From: Anthopleura xanthogrammica
Taxonomy: Eukaryota; Cnidaria; Anthozoa; Actiniaria; Actiniidae
Assembly (NCBI GenBank): GCA_964019055.1
Contig: OZ025210.1
Location: forward strand, 9,952,992-10,016,991
Length of the DNA stretch: 64,000 nt
Direction: 5' to 3'
The notes under the pieces were generated by a model, which was not told the origin of the DNA, did no database searches, and was given only the letters and a program-made list of their open reading frames with translations. A program made the position numbers and the translations under genes. Below, in pieces: positions 1 through 9,709 of this stretch (positions are counted from its first letter, which is position 1; every line of letters starts with the position of its first letter).

Positions 1-248
1 AGGTATGGGATGCACGAAAGAGGTGTTATATTCTATTCACAGTAGTTTTTACATCCAGCACGATTTTTGTCCTGGATTTGCATTTATGGCAGTTTACACT
101 TTTGCAATTACTCGTTCTATGATAATTATATTTCTGTAATGGACGAAAACTAGGCTAACAAATTGAAATTTTCTTGTTCAATAATTACATTGCTCGTATA
201 TATTAAACTAGACGCTCTTGGAGCGTTCACTGGGTTGCATGTGCAAGT
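1..248. other. No gene seen
   Basis: AT-rich sequence with no supportable ORF or RNA gene. The last bases, around 219-240, resemble the phrase 'aactgggttgcctata' seen upstream of A1 (about 7180) and in the decayed copy (about 21955), so this may be another edge of the cluster's duplicated upstream block. The final eight bases, gtgcaagt (241-248), are the left target duplication of the next element. Confidence 0.5.
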
Positions 249-586
249 CCCGGGGGGGGGGGGGGGACTCCGGGGGTAAAGTATCGGGTATGCTCGTCGG
301 AAATTTCCAAAAATACCCCTAAAAGATACTGGAAGTTTTTTTTCAAAAGGGCGTGGCTTGGCATTTTAACCCCTAAGAGATACCACAAAAATAATACTAT
401 TAAAAAATACTTTAAATTACATTGAGTAATATTCTGAGTTTACGAAGGCATATGTATTGCGTTATCATGCGATGGGCTAGTTCCTTTTTTAACACCCTAA
501 AAGATACCAGAAAGTGCTGATTTGCTAAACCTCAAATTTAAGACCCTAAAAGATACGACGAGCATACCCGACACTTTACCCCCGGG
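249..586. mobile_element. Short MITE with 8-bp target duplication
   Basis: A 338-bp non-coding element. Its left arm (about 262-320: G-run, then gggtaaagtatcgggtatgc) is the inverted complement of the right arm ending in cgacactttacccccggg. It is flanked by the identical octamer gtgcaagt (241-248 and 587-594), a hAT-like target-site length. The G-run at 249-267 is probably slippage-prone. A related fragment lies near 49735-49800 with the shared phrase aaaaatacccctaaaa. Superfamily is inferred from target-site length only. Confidence 0.6.
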
Positions 587-594
587 GTGCAAGT

Positions 595-1225
595 ATTCTA
601 GGACTCAATGATGAACATTTCAAGACTCGCCAAATCACAATGCTAATCCTTACTTATTTCGCACAAAAGTTGTCCATAGTTGTCCAAAAGTTGTTACATA
701 CAGAGCGAAACGGCCGTTACTGGAATAATCGGTTATTCAAACCCTTTGACCTTTGCAGTAAAACTACATTTTAGCAGCAAAGGAACACAAACACAAGCCA
801 AAGTAAACAAAAATAACGTTCAAATAATTGGGAGTGCGTTCACACTGGAACTTTTAGCTAGCTTAAAACCACATTTAGCTAGCTAAATACGATAACCCAG
901 TGTGAACGCGTTTTTCCAGCTAGCTAGAACTTGACCAGAAACGTGAAACTTTTTGCGGAATCTCGCTAGTCCGGTAAGCCGTTATTAATTTCTTGATTAT
1001 GATTGGCATTGAAAAGTAGTTATTGACATGAAATGACAGCTATATACATGAGTTTCAGTGAGTGTCTTAATTTAATAGCGCTAGCTGAAGAAAATAAAAG
1101 GACAGAACAAAAACCAAAATTAGGTAAAACGATTCAGTGCTTCAGCGGCTGAGGATATACAGCAAAGCACTGCACCACGGTAAACCAGGCAACTCAACTA
1201 GCTTCTAATCCACAACTGTGTAGTC
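595..1225. other. X1 upstream region with a fragment of a GTTCACACTG-ended repeat
   Basis: At about 834-950 there is a partial copy of the repeat found complete at 22959-24332: gcgttcacactgg, several tagctagc motifs and ccagtgtgaacgcg. The ORF at 680-886 runs through this repeat and is not a gene. The last ~60 bases before the X1 start codon (ctaatccacaact.tgtagtc) are conserved upstream of X2 at 52800-52821, so they are probably the shared 5' leader. Confidence 0.5.
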
Positions 1226-2179
1226 ATGAACGAGTTCCAAGAGGACCAACGATACTCAGGGCTGTTAATTCTGTTAATTGTTGCCGGTCTGATATTCCTT
1301 GCGGGATTTCTTGTCCTTGGAGTATATACTTTTATGAAATTCGTGGCTCAGAAGATGGAGATGGCGGGATCTCGAGATGAGAGAAGAAAAAAGCAGCGAA
1401 AAAGGGCAAAGAGAAGGAAGAACCCAAGAATGAAAAAACCACAAGAACACGATGAAAGACCCATCCAAGAAACAAGGTTAATATTATTTATCTATCCTAC
1501 GGTAAATCGTGTGTTTATCAACTATAAGATGACGATGATTGTTATCATTGGAAAGTACTTTTTCCAAGTTAAAAACATAAATATACGGAACGGTACACAC
1601 GAAACAATTTATCATAGATTATAAAAGTGTTGATAAATATTAATCGTATTTGCTCGTTAATAAGCCGCTAACTCAATTGCAATTTTTAAAGTGATACCTA
1701 TTTCTCTTTTCGTACCAATATCTTGATCTTTATTTGAACTATTATTCTATATATTTCAATGTATCGTCCAATATATTTTCTGACTGTTGAAGAAGTTTAG
1801 GAGAAGCCTCTTCGACCATAAAAAATATATTACACTATATATGTCGGAAAAAAATAGCGAAAATCTAAACAATTTTTAAATTTTTAAATGTTGAAAAAAG
1901 AAAAACAACAATAAATACTCGCTCCAATCAACATTGAAGGTCTTGCTGCATTTGCCTTACTTCAAAATAGAAATTATAAATATCATACAAAAGATAACAT
2001 TATTGATTTGCGGCAATGTTGTTTAAAAACAACATTGCCGCAAATCAATAATGTTATCTTTTGTATGATATTTATAATTTCTATTTTGAAGTAAGGCAAA
2101 TGCAGCAAGACCTTCAATGTTGATTGGAGCGAGTATTTATTGTTGTTTTTCTTTTTTCAACAGCCAAGGAAACTTTTGA
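1226..2179 (+). CDS. X1: small single-pass membrane protein with basic tail (predicted, two exons)
   Basis: Exon 1 (1226-1476) encodes a short acidic N-terminus (MNEFQEDQR), a hydrophobic helix at residues about 12-36, then a very basic stretch (residues about 50-70, including KKQRKRAKRRKNPRMKK) and an acidic end (QEHDERPIQET). The start is the first ATG and is shared with the paralogue X2 at 52822. A donor follows at 1477 (ag|gttaat). The intron is homologous to that of X2 but carries a 272-bp fold-back palindrome. The best acceptor is caacag ending at 2163; it gives a very short exon 2 (2164-2179) adding SQGNF, for a total of about 88 aa. Exon 2 is much less certain than exon 1. No family recognised; the basic tail could be cytosolic, but that is inference. 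Confidence 0.5.
1890..2161. repeat. Spacerless 272-bp perfect fold-back palindrome
   Basis: Bases 1890-2024 are the exact reverse complement of 2027-2161, with a 2-nt centre (AA, 2025-2026), as far as I could check base by base over the outer 36 bp and the central 40 bp. The right arm is in the ancestral orientation: the X2 intron has one diverged copy of it (about 53400-53500) and no inverted arm. The left arm is therefore an extra inverted copy. The right arm ends one base before the AG of the proposed X1 exon 2 acceptor, so the polypyrimidine tract is part of the duplicated sequence. Confidence 0.85.
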
Positions 2180-2511
2180 AACTTTTTAGCGTGTGCCACA
2201 CTTCGGTGAAATCCGTAGTATTGATAGACTATAAGTTTTATTTCCATTGCTTCATTTCACGAGTTAAGAAAAATCACTCTAACACGAGTGTGTTCCTTGC
2301 CGTTGAGAGGACACCACTTTCATAACAAAATAATATGACAAGCAAACTTTATTCATAACTTACATATTCAAGTTATACACTGTAGACTCTGTATTGTTCA
2401 CGATTCAGCTTGTCCTATGACTTCCTACAAGAAACTGATTTAATTAGTAAAAAACGAAACAATCCATTTTCGTTTGAATTTCTAGGAAGTGAAAATGAAA
2501 AACAAGACCAA
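2180..2511. other. No firm gene; possible orphan exon at about 2480-2563
   Basis: Mostly AT-rich spacer. On the + strand, tttctag is followed by an open stretch reading [18 protein letters not shown] and ending before GGTAAAC (about 2480-2565). It looks like an exon with acceptor and donor. It cannot be joined in frame to X1 exon 1 (phase 2), so I do not assign it. Its right edge is also where the minus-strand YqaJ gene stops matching its family. Confidence 0.25.
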
Positions 2512-4036
2512 TCAGTGAAAGCTGCTGCTGAACTTGATAGTAGTACTGATGACCATGCTAAGGGTAAACATTCCATTGCTATCTTTTTGTAGACAAGATG
2601 ATGACTTTGATAGATAGCTATTAAAGTCACAGTCTTCAATACAAAAAGGGCATTTCACCTCCCCGCATCCTTCTCCACAACAGTCGCAAGAGCATAAGAA
2701 ATCAGGTGTAGCATGTATATATGGATAAGCTTCATTGATAAACATTCCACACTTCTCAACCTTGAAATTGGTGTGATTCTCTTTCATTATTTGTTCATAG
2801 GCTTTGATAGCATCTTCCTCATGTTTGCAACCATGAACAGTGGCTTTAGTGGTAAACTTGGTTAGCTCTGGGTAACAGATTGATTGTATTAGAGACTGGG
2901 AGGGCAAAGCAGGATCTGAGTGGCATGCTGCCTTACTTTGAGACGCTCCAATTCTTCCAGCTCTGTGTTTGAAAAAGTTATGTCCTTTTGACTGTTTTAT
3001 GGTATCTTTCTCAATTTGTTCTATCTGATCTTTTGAAATGTCAATCGTTATGCCTTGACAGACCTTTATGAGCTCTGGGTACGATAGGTCCAAGTATTTC
3101 TTCGCAAAAAGATCATTTACGGTGGGAATAGACCTGCTTTTCAGCACAAAGCTACATGAGTATGGCGAAATCAAGCTTAGAACCACGGCCTTGTTTTGGC
3201 TCTTGTTGATTTCCGCATAGAAAGCGTCCATTTCCGGTTCCGTAGGAGCTTTGCATTTCTTTGAATTAGACTTTAATGGACCTAAAACTTGTGTGGACTT
3301 GCTTTGGCTGAGAATATCACTATGAGAATCGATTTTTTTCTCTAAATCCGTTTTCATTTTCCGTGCGGAAGTGAAATTGATATCTCGTGCTCTAGCATAA
3401 TCAACTTGTTTCACGTAGGTTGGCAAAATCCACGTGCACTTCACTTGGGTACAGGATAACTTGCCGTTTATTTTCGTCCAGGCTTCTAGGTAAAATAGTA
3501 CGCTAGCTACGTGAGAACATGACTCACCAAGACCCGCTTTACAACCTAAGCAGTGACAAGTAAATTATGTTCCCATGTCTTTCTGTGATTATCCATATTG
3601 GGATCAAAGCATCGTTCATTCGTTGAGAATGTCTCACCTTCGCGACAACAACAAACTTGTCAGAAATGATATGACCTTCTACGCTGGCAATAAATCCGGA
3701 GACCATCTGATTATAAGCTTCCAGACTACGAAAAGATTTAAACTGTTGGTTTGTGTAGAAACTTGTTTCTAGGACGAGATAAAATAGCAGATCTGTAGAT
3801 TCTACTGGAGGTAAACAGTCCGGCTCAAAACGTTTGCTGTCAACCAACACGGGGTCGATTCCAATCGACGAAATTTTCTCTAGATAACGCCGTTTCACGC
3901 GAGTTTCCAGCTTCTTGGCATACTCAGATAAAGGTATTGAAAATAAATTGTCGCTCAACTCGTTATTTTTCTTTTCGCCGGCAACATATTCCATATTCTT
4001 CAGAGCACTTCGTAAGTCGTGACAACATCCTAACAC
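2512..4036 (-). pseudogene. SWIM zinc-finger / YqaJ-like nuclease gene, frameshifted and 3' truncated
   Basis: Two minus-strand ORFs form one ancestral protein. The 5' ORF (4036-3539) has the family's conserved body (LPPVESTDLL, FKSFRSLEAYNQ, IPIWIITERHG). At about 3560 a single extra base breaks the frame. In the +1 frame a SWIM-type CxC...CxH finger follows: [16 protein letters not shown]. The 3' ORF (3444-2512) has a YqaJ/RecB-like nuclease core with RIGAS, HEEDA, HATPDFL and GEVKCPF, which supply the D...ExK metal-binding set. The last ~15 residues (after GMFTLS, about 2566) do not fit the family, so the 3' end is lost. From family knowledge, this is a multi-copy uncharacterised family in cnidarians; the RecB-like fold implies DNA cleavage, but the role is unknown. 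It was probably inserted or retrotransposed, as no introns are visible. Confidence 0.75.
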
Positions 4037-6262
4037 ACATTTTTTGCATAGTCACGCAATCGAGGTATACCAATATGGCGACCAGAAATTGATGACGTCA
4101 CGTGAAAACGATCTATTGAGGTTTTTAACAAAAATGGGTTATTGATATTCTAAATTCAGCTACTTTTAAAATTTCAAATTTTGTTTTACTTTTTGAAATT
4201 CACATTTTCTTGCCTTTTTTCATTTTTTTTTTACTCAATTTAATAACTTGAAATTTCCCAGACAATTTTTCTCAAAGCTCGTCAAAAAGGTGCTATTTCC
4301 ATCTTTTATAATTAAATTTTAATGTTGAAAATTAATACCCTTTTTACAATTTTTCTTCCTTGAGTGATAGCATAAAATTTCCCTGCATTTTTGCAACAGG
4401 ACTTTTAAAATGGTGCTATTTCCATGTTAGCTTAATTTTTTAATTGTTGGGAATTTAAGGCCTATTTTCATTTGATGAATTGAAATTGATATTGTTTTCA
4501 TTGAGCTTGCGTGTTATTGTCCCTCAAATTCCCTAGCCTGTGCCTCAGATTCCCGCCAAAACTTTATCAATTATTTTTTGCTGCAAAATGTGAAATCCAA
4601 CCACTTTAGGTGTCCTAGTACCCTTGGTTATTGCGTTGAAACAAGCAAAACGATTTGTCGGCGTGTTTGTTGATCACTCTTTGACTCAAAACTGATATTA
4701 ACTTCCGGCGAAAGGCTACGTTTCTTTCTAATCTGTTTTAAGGACCTTGAGAGACGGTGTTTATGGAAATTTACGGTGAAGATTATCAGGTAAGGTAACA
4801 GAAATTGATATAGTTTTGCTAAGCGTGCATGTTGCTTACCGGCGTACAATAGGTCGTTCCTAAGAACTCATAATATAATAGATAAGAGATTGTATTGTAC
4901 GTTGTTTAATCTTTATAATGTATTCTATTTTCCAGTCTGCATTTTCCAGTCTGCATTTTAACCTGCCGGTTGTTTAATGGCTAAAAATCGTCTCAGCAAT
5001 AATTGTCACCTCAATTTAGCCGTTTTTTAAAATCCCGTATGGAATATCAATTTCAGTTACAGGTTATGATATATACGGGATCTCTATAGGTCCTATAGTT
5101 GAGAGCATAAAATCTATTAAAAAAGAACGAAGAAGCAGGGGGAGAAACGCAACGCTATTTACCCATCTGCCACAGCCATAGCGACTGAAATCTGCCTACT
5201 TAACGTTATCGCTAGTTGTTTACGCTTCGCCTCACTAATCTTTCTTGTAATCAGTTCTTAATTTGAGGCCCCAATCCTTTTACCGGGTAGCAATGAAAAA
5301 TCGACAACGACTTTAGATCAAAACAATTTCAAGTTCTTGTCGCAACAGAGTCATATGAAGTTGGGACGCACAGCCCACACGTGAATATCGTTTATCTAAT
5401 CTATAATCTATTGGGGCCATATAGATAAGTGTAATCACTTTTGAAGTCATTTCCAATTTTCATCGATTTTCACCCAAATGCCCCTTTACATCGGGTACAT
5501 GAGTGATCGGTGTTTGAGATTCAAAGTCATTGTATACTGAGTTCGACTCATACATAATTTCTTATTGATCAGCTTTCTTTTAACTTGAAAACGACTCTTC
5601 ATCGCGTAATGAAATAAGGGCGAAATCCTCCCAAGGGGCCATCACAAAACACACACATATATATGGAACGTCACGCAACATTCATTAGTTTTAATTAGGT
5701 TTCCGGCAAACACGGCATTTGATCAGGGAGGCAGGAGGGAGATCAGATCCCTGATCTAAAATGTATCACGTCCCCTAAATAATGAAATAAACTGGTTTTC
5801 TTGGCATCCTTGTGCAGGAGAACTAATATCGCTCTTGACTTAACACCGGGGATTTCTGCAATGAAACTTTTGAATCATTTCATTTAGAATACACATTTGA
5901 TACTTTTTGGTACATTCAGCAGTTCCTTGATTTTAATTAACAAATAGAATGCCTGCACTAGTCACTATCACTGTACTACTTATGTCAATGCCCTTTAGTT
6001 GTCCGCTGCAGCAACCATATTCCTTAGTAGGTATTTTCTCATGTGTCCTCGAATGCTTCCCTGCCTCGAGTCGTTCATCATCTTTGTTACCTGTTCCATG
6101 AGATCTTCCAGTTTTGTCCCCCCCCCCCGAATTCCTGAATAAATATTGAAAGCCTAAAGCAAGATAAGAGCAACATTTAGCCTAAGTGAACCTCACTGAT
6201 ATGTTCACTGTACTATTGCTGATTTGCAATCATCCCCAAGAGAATAAAATAACAAAAGACAT
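4037..6262. other. 2.2-kb AT-rich spacer, nothing supportable
   Basis: No ORF with recognisable content. Two loosely repeated phrases (ggtgctatttccat at about 4290 and 4412) suggest an old local duplication. A C-run lies at about 6118-6128. Nothing shows introns, coding bias or transposon ends. Confidence 0.5.
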
Positions 6263-6265
6263 GCG

Positions 6266-6321
6266 ACCATGTTGGATGATATAACAAAAGAGAAATCTTT
6301 TGTTAAATTCATCCAACATGG
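6266..6321. mobile_element. Tiny hairpin repeat
   Basis: The left arm ccatgttggatga...aacaaaag is repeated inverted as cttttgttaaattcatccaacatgg within about 56 bp. It forms a simple stem-loop resembling a minimal MITE. No target duplication is clear and no gene is involved. Confidence 0.4.
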
Positions 6322-6849
6322 CGGCTATGAAAACTATCAATACGAGGAGGTGCTGCTGGATAGGGTATAGTTTTTGAGATAGTGGTCTCAGATAGAGTGT
6401 ACATTTCATGATAAATTTGTCTTCAATGTGGCCAGTAACCTTGAGAAGAAACTTAATCTTCAAGTGTCATAGTGCCATACTACGATATTACAACTAGTCT
6501 GCAATTATCAAACTTTTATCTGTTTTTCAGTGGCACTATCTTAAATAACTTTGTTTTCAGTAAATAGGTATGAAATTTCCCTTGATTTCTGGTCTTGACA
6601 TGAGACTCGTTTTAGTAAATAAGATTGAGTTTTCAAAGTCTCTTTTTCACTTCAAACAGGCGTCGTTGTTGAGCTATCTGATCTGGAATTTTAAAAACAA
6701 AGTCTTCCAGGAATAAACTGCCATCTGATATGCTTATCTTCATCAGGAGAACTTCAACAGAAGCATGTTTTTGTGAGTTTTACTTCACGCTTTTTCTTGT
6801 TCCGCTGAAGAAATCTCCACACGATTTTCAAGTTTCTGGCAGAAAAAAA

Positions 6850-7140
6850 GCTTTCTTTTCGCGATTTCATTGATAAAACCCAACTCTTGAAACGTTCTAC
6901 CTTCCAAATACTCTTGTTCTTTTTGTGTTCGTGTTTTTACGTTTATGTTTTTGCTTGTAGACTCAAATAATCAGCTTATTTAGGGAAATATTTCCACTAT
7001 TTTTCAAACATGTTTTGGCGATTGCCATGGCAATTTTGAAATCACACTCCCGAGAGCTTGAAATCACACTATTACGATGAAATCGCACTCCTCTCAGCCA
7101 ATCAGATTGCAGAAATTTCTTAGGTCATAATAGAATAAAA
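6850..7140 (-). repeat. Dispersed repeat, inverted copy
   Basis: Reads as the approximate reverse complement of sequence in A1 intron 1 (about 11650-11900) and in the decayed copy (about 19790-20000). Shared phrases in complement include caaaacaacg.ggatcaag, gagtctacaa and aaagtatttgtaa. It has no coding content. Three copies inside the cluster mark it as a non-autonomous dispersed repeat. Confidence 0.5.
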
Positions 7141-7469
7141 CATTTTAACTGTTTTCAGCAAGACACTCTAAGATCATTAACTGGGTTGCCTATATATGCA
7201 TGCACAGGGATAGAGCTGGACAACTTGTTATGCAAGGTTATATCGGTATGACAATCATGGGATTTTTCATAGAAAAGAATGTCTCGTTCTGCGATTCTGC
7301 GTTCTGCGTGTTGCGTTATGCATGCCATGCACACTACTTCTTAGCCTGTCAGACATATAATGTCACGGCGCAAAAAGATCAAATTGCTAAAACTTGCCTT
7401 TTGTTTGTAAATAGACCTTTTTGCTCTATCACTAATTTCGACCTCGTGCGCTTTCAGAACAATAGGTGC

Positions 7470-7695
7470 ATCAAAGATTGTTCGAAATTTGAACATCTTT
7501 AGAATTTGAACAAAAGATGCTTGTATTTCGTTGTTGTGATTAACAACGAGTCGGGCCATATACCAATGCACAACACTTACGTATGTTGAAATTATGACCT
7601 GACTACAACTATTGTTCAACGTACAACAATGGAATACAAGCATCTTTTGTTCAAATTCTAAAGATGTTCAAATTTCGTACAATCTTTGATCTCAC
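7470..7695. mobile_element. Inverted-repeat element
   Basis: Arms of roughly 85 bp: atcaaagattgttcgaaatt at about 7472 and the complementary aatttcgtacaatctttgat ending at about 7691, enclosing a matching inner pair around gatgcttgtattc and gaatacaagcatc. The parallel block near 22150-22190 lacks it, which supports an insertion. Target duplication unresolved. Confidence 0.5.
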
Positions 7696-7828
7696 CTTTT
7701 GGTGCAGCAAAAGCTTCAGTAGAAGTGAGTGTATTTCACTCAGAAAATATTCATTCATCGCCCAAATAGCCAAAGGATTTCTAAAAATCCCTTAAAAAAC
7801 ATTATTCAGTTTTCCTTATTCGGGTCTG

Positions 7829-8098
7829 CACAGGTAGCCCAAGCTATGTATGAGTATGCTTCGTAGAGCTGATATGCTGTACGTATTACATAGAAAATTT
7901 ATTTTCAAAAGGCTATATGACTCGCTCAAATCTGGCTAGAAACGCTTCAATCCTTCCTCAATAATAAAATAAAAGACAAAGAACAGGTAGGTGCAATTTA
8001 AATGCAATTCATTATAAATGTTATTTTAATTTTTTTTCTATGTAATACAGCATATCAGCTCTGCGAAGCATACTCCTACATAGCTTGGGCTACCTGTG
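7829..8098. mobile_element. MITE with CACAGGTAGCCC ends and 7-bp target duplication
   Basis: The 270-bp element starts CACAGGTAGCCCAAGCTATG and ends with its complement (tagcttgggctacctgtg). The arms extend about 50 bp (agctgatatgctgta paired with tacagcatatcagct). It is flanked by gggtctg at 7822-7828 and 8099-8105. It is non-coding. It belongs with the elements at 41001-41753 and 54003-54693, and probably 16277-16411. Confidence 0.8.
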
Positions 8099-8528
8099 GG
8101 GTCTGTAAATCACTGTTTTTTTGTCTGATATCCCGCCATCAAAGGAATGTAGTTCATGAATGACGTGGTCGGAGAAGAAATGCTTGATTTATATAGTATA
8201 TCAGGTGATTTTTGTTCAAGATTTTATCGGGATTGGTAATCATTTTGTTCTTTGGTATTTTTTTTTAGTTCTTTTTCCATCAATGATTATCTTTTGTATC
8301 TTCTTTGAAGTAATCATTCTGATCATTGTGTAAAGCGGACTGTTTGAGAGCACTTCAAGAAACATTAAAGCCTGCCGAATGCCCTAGCTGAAAGAATTTG
8401 AAGATTAGTTTGTCATTGTTCAAATTGAAAACTCAAACAAACCGTTTTCAGAATCAGTGAACTAGAATGAGACTCTACAAATAAAAATTATTTGAATCTC
8501 GGTGAAACTGTCTCCAACGGCAAAATAA

Positions 8529-9077
8529 GGGACCGGTCATTATTTATGGAGGGGGGAAGGGGGGGGGGGGGGGGACATGGGGGTTAGGGTATTTCAGACG
8601 GGTAGGTGTGTGTGTGTGGGGGGGGGGGGGGCTTATTATTTTTTAAAGGAATTGGGGGTGTCCTCTTTTATTTTTGTGTTGCTGCTTTTGAAGGGGTAAA
8701 GGAATAACGAAACTGATAAATATGCTGATTTTGTCACATATTAGGACGTATAACGTTAACGTATAACGTAAACTTTGTCCAACTGTCCTCGGATCAGACG
8801 TTTGTACATTAATTTAAGTGTGGATATTTGTATTTTCTGCACAAGGTAGCATCATGTAGCGGTCATTTATGGACTCCATGTCTGCGATATAGGATAACTA
8901 TAATATGGACACCTATTTTAAACGGGGGGGGCATTCCTAAAAGAGGGGGGCACTTGCCACTTTCAGGTCTGGATAGGGGGGGGGGGATCATTGTAGAAAT
9001 GTTTTTATTTCAAAATATTTCCCTCCCCCCCCTCCCCCCCCCCCCCCCCCCTCCCTTCATAAATAATGACCGTTCCC
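8529..9077. mobile_element. Harbinger-like MITE with TAA target duplication
   Basis: The 549-bp element has terminal repeats GGGACCGGTCATTATTTATG on the left and CATAAATAATGACCGTTCCC on the right, flanked by taa at 8526-8528 and 9078-9080. The orthologous position in the duplicated block at about 24717-24735 reads aactaaaggtcc, an empty site with one taa. The interior has long G and C runs (about 8555-8635, 8925-8990, 9024-9052), which make assembly there unreliable. The PIF/Harbinger assignment rests on TAA and the GGG terminus. Confidence 0.7.
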
Positions 9078-9319
9078 TAAAGGACGCCGACTTTAATTTC
9101 TTGTTTATCTCAAAACTTGAAAGCTGCGCCGGTTGCCGTCGGTATTTTTCTTTGAGGTAAGCCCTACTATAAACCTTACACTCTTCTAGCATAACGGCCT
9201 CTTGGGTAATACCACGAAGAACTCTTGGTAAAATTGCGCAACTTTTGCATTTTCTGACACAGGAAACAGACGGAGAAACGAACCGCCTGGCATGGCTTGC
9301 CACATGCAACCTAGCAAAT

Positions 9320-9709
9320 CATGGTCAAGAACGGTTGATAATATACCTCACTGTCTGTTGTTTATGTAGACTGCTGTAGAATCGGGGAAACCCCCTTCAT
9401 CTTCTCATTACTGAGAAACAATAAACAGGTATAAACCAGTCAATCGGGTTACGTAAACCTGCTAAACACGTTTGTGAACTTCAACATTCCAACGCGGCTC
9501 CAAAAAACGGCCAACTACAAAACGGCAGACAGGGTGGAGGAGAGGAGCCTGGGTCCTTTTGACCCCAGGGCTACGACCCTGAAACTATTATATATTAGTT
9601 CTTGTTCCAGAACAAACACTTCCTAGAAAAAAAAGTCTTGAAGCTACAATTCTCGCAGGACTCCAGGCAAAGAGGTTACAGTGAAGTTTTCAACACTCGG
9701 TAGTAAGAA
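9320..9709 (+). promoter_or_regulatory. A1 promoter and 5' leader
   Basis: Conserved with A2 (26956-27296). A distal unit (about 9340-9440: ctcactgtctgttgtttatg, cccccttcatcttctca) recurs after the 3' ends of A1, A2 and X2. A TATA-like stretch ttatatattagttc (about 9587-9600) matches catatatgttagttcc in A2. The leader acaattctcgca.gactc...gaagttttcaacactcgg is nearly identical in both genes up to the start codon. This sharing suggests co-regulation. No specific transcription-factor site is claimed. Confidence 0.6.

Larger units (their letters stand above)
7160..9300 (+). repeat. A1 upstream block, duplicated elsewhere in the cluster
   Basis: This block is repeated, with decay, at 18480-19060 and at 21955-24890. 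Shared landmarks are aactgggttgcctatat, tggtatgacaatcatgggat, gagactctac, gtctccaacggc and ccctactataaacctt. Because A1 starts shortly after it, the block is best read as distal 5' flank of the A genes. Three insertions break it here: an inverted-repeat element (about 7470-7695), a 7-bp-TSD MITE (7829-8098) and a TAA-flanked MITE (8529-9077). The short ORFs in it are not conserved between copies. Confidence 0.6.

Noticed and set aside
8828..9309. ORFs with poly-proline or poly-glycine on both strands
   Set aside because: They run through the C/G homopolymers of a MITE.
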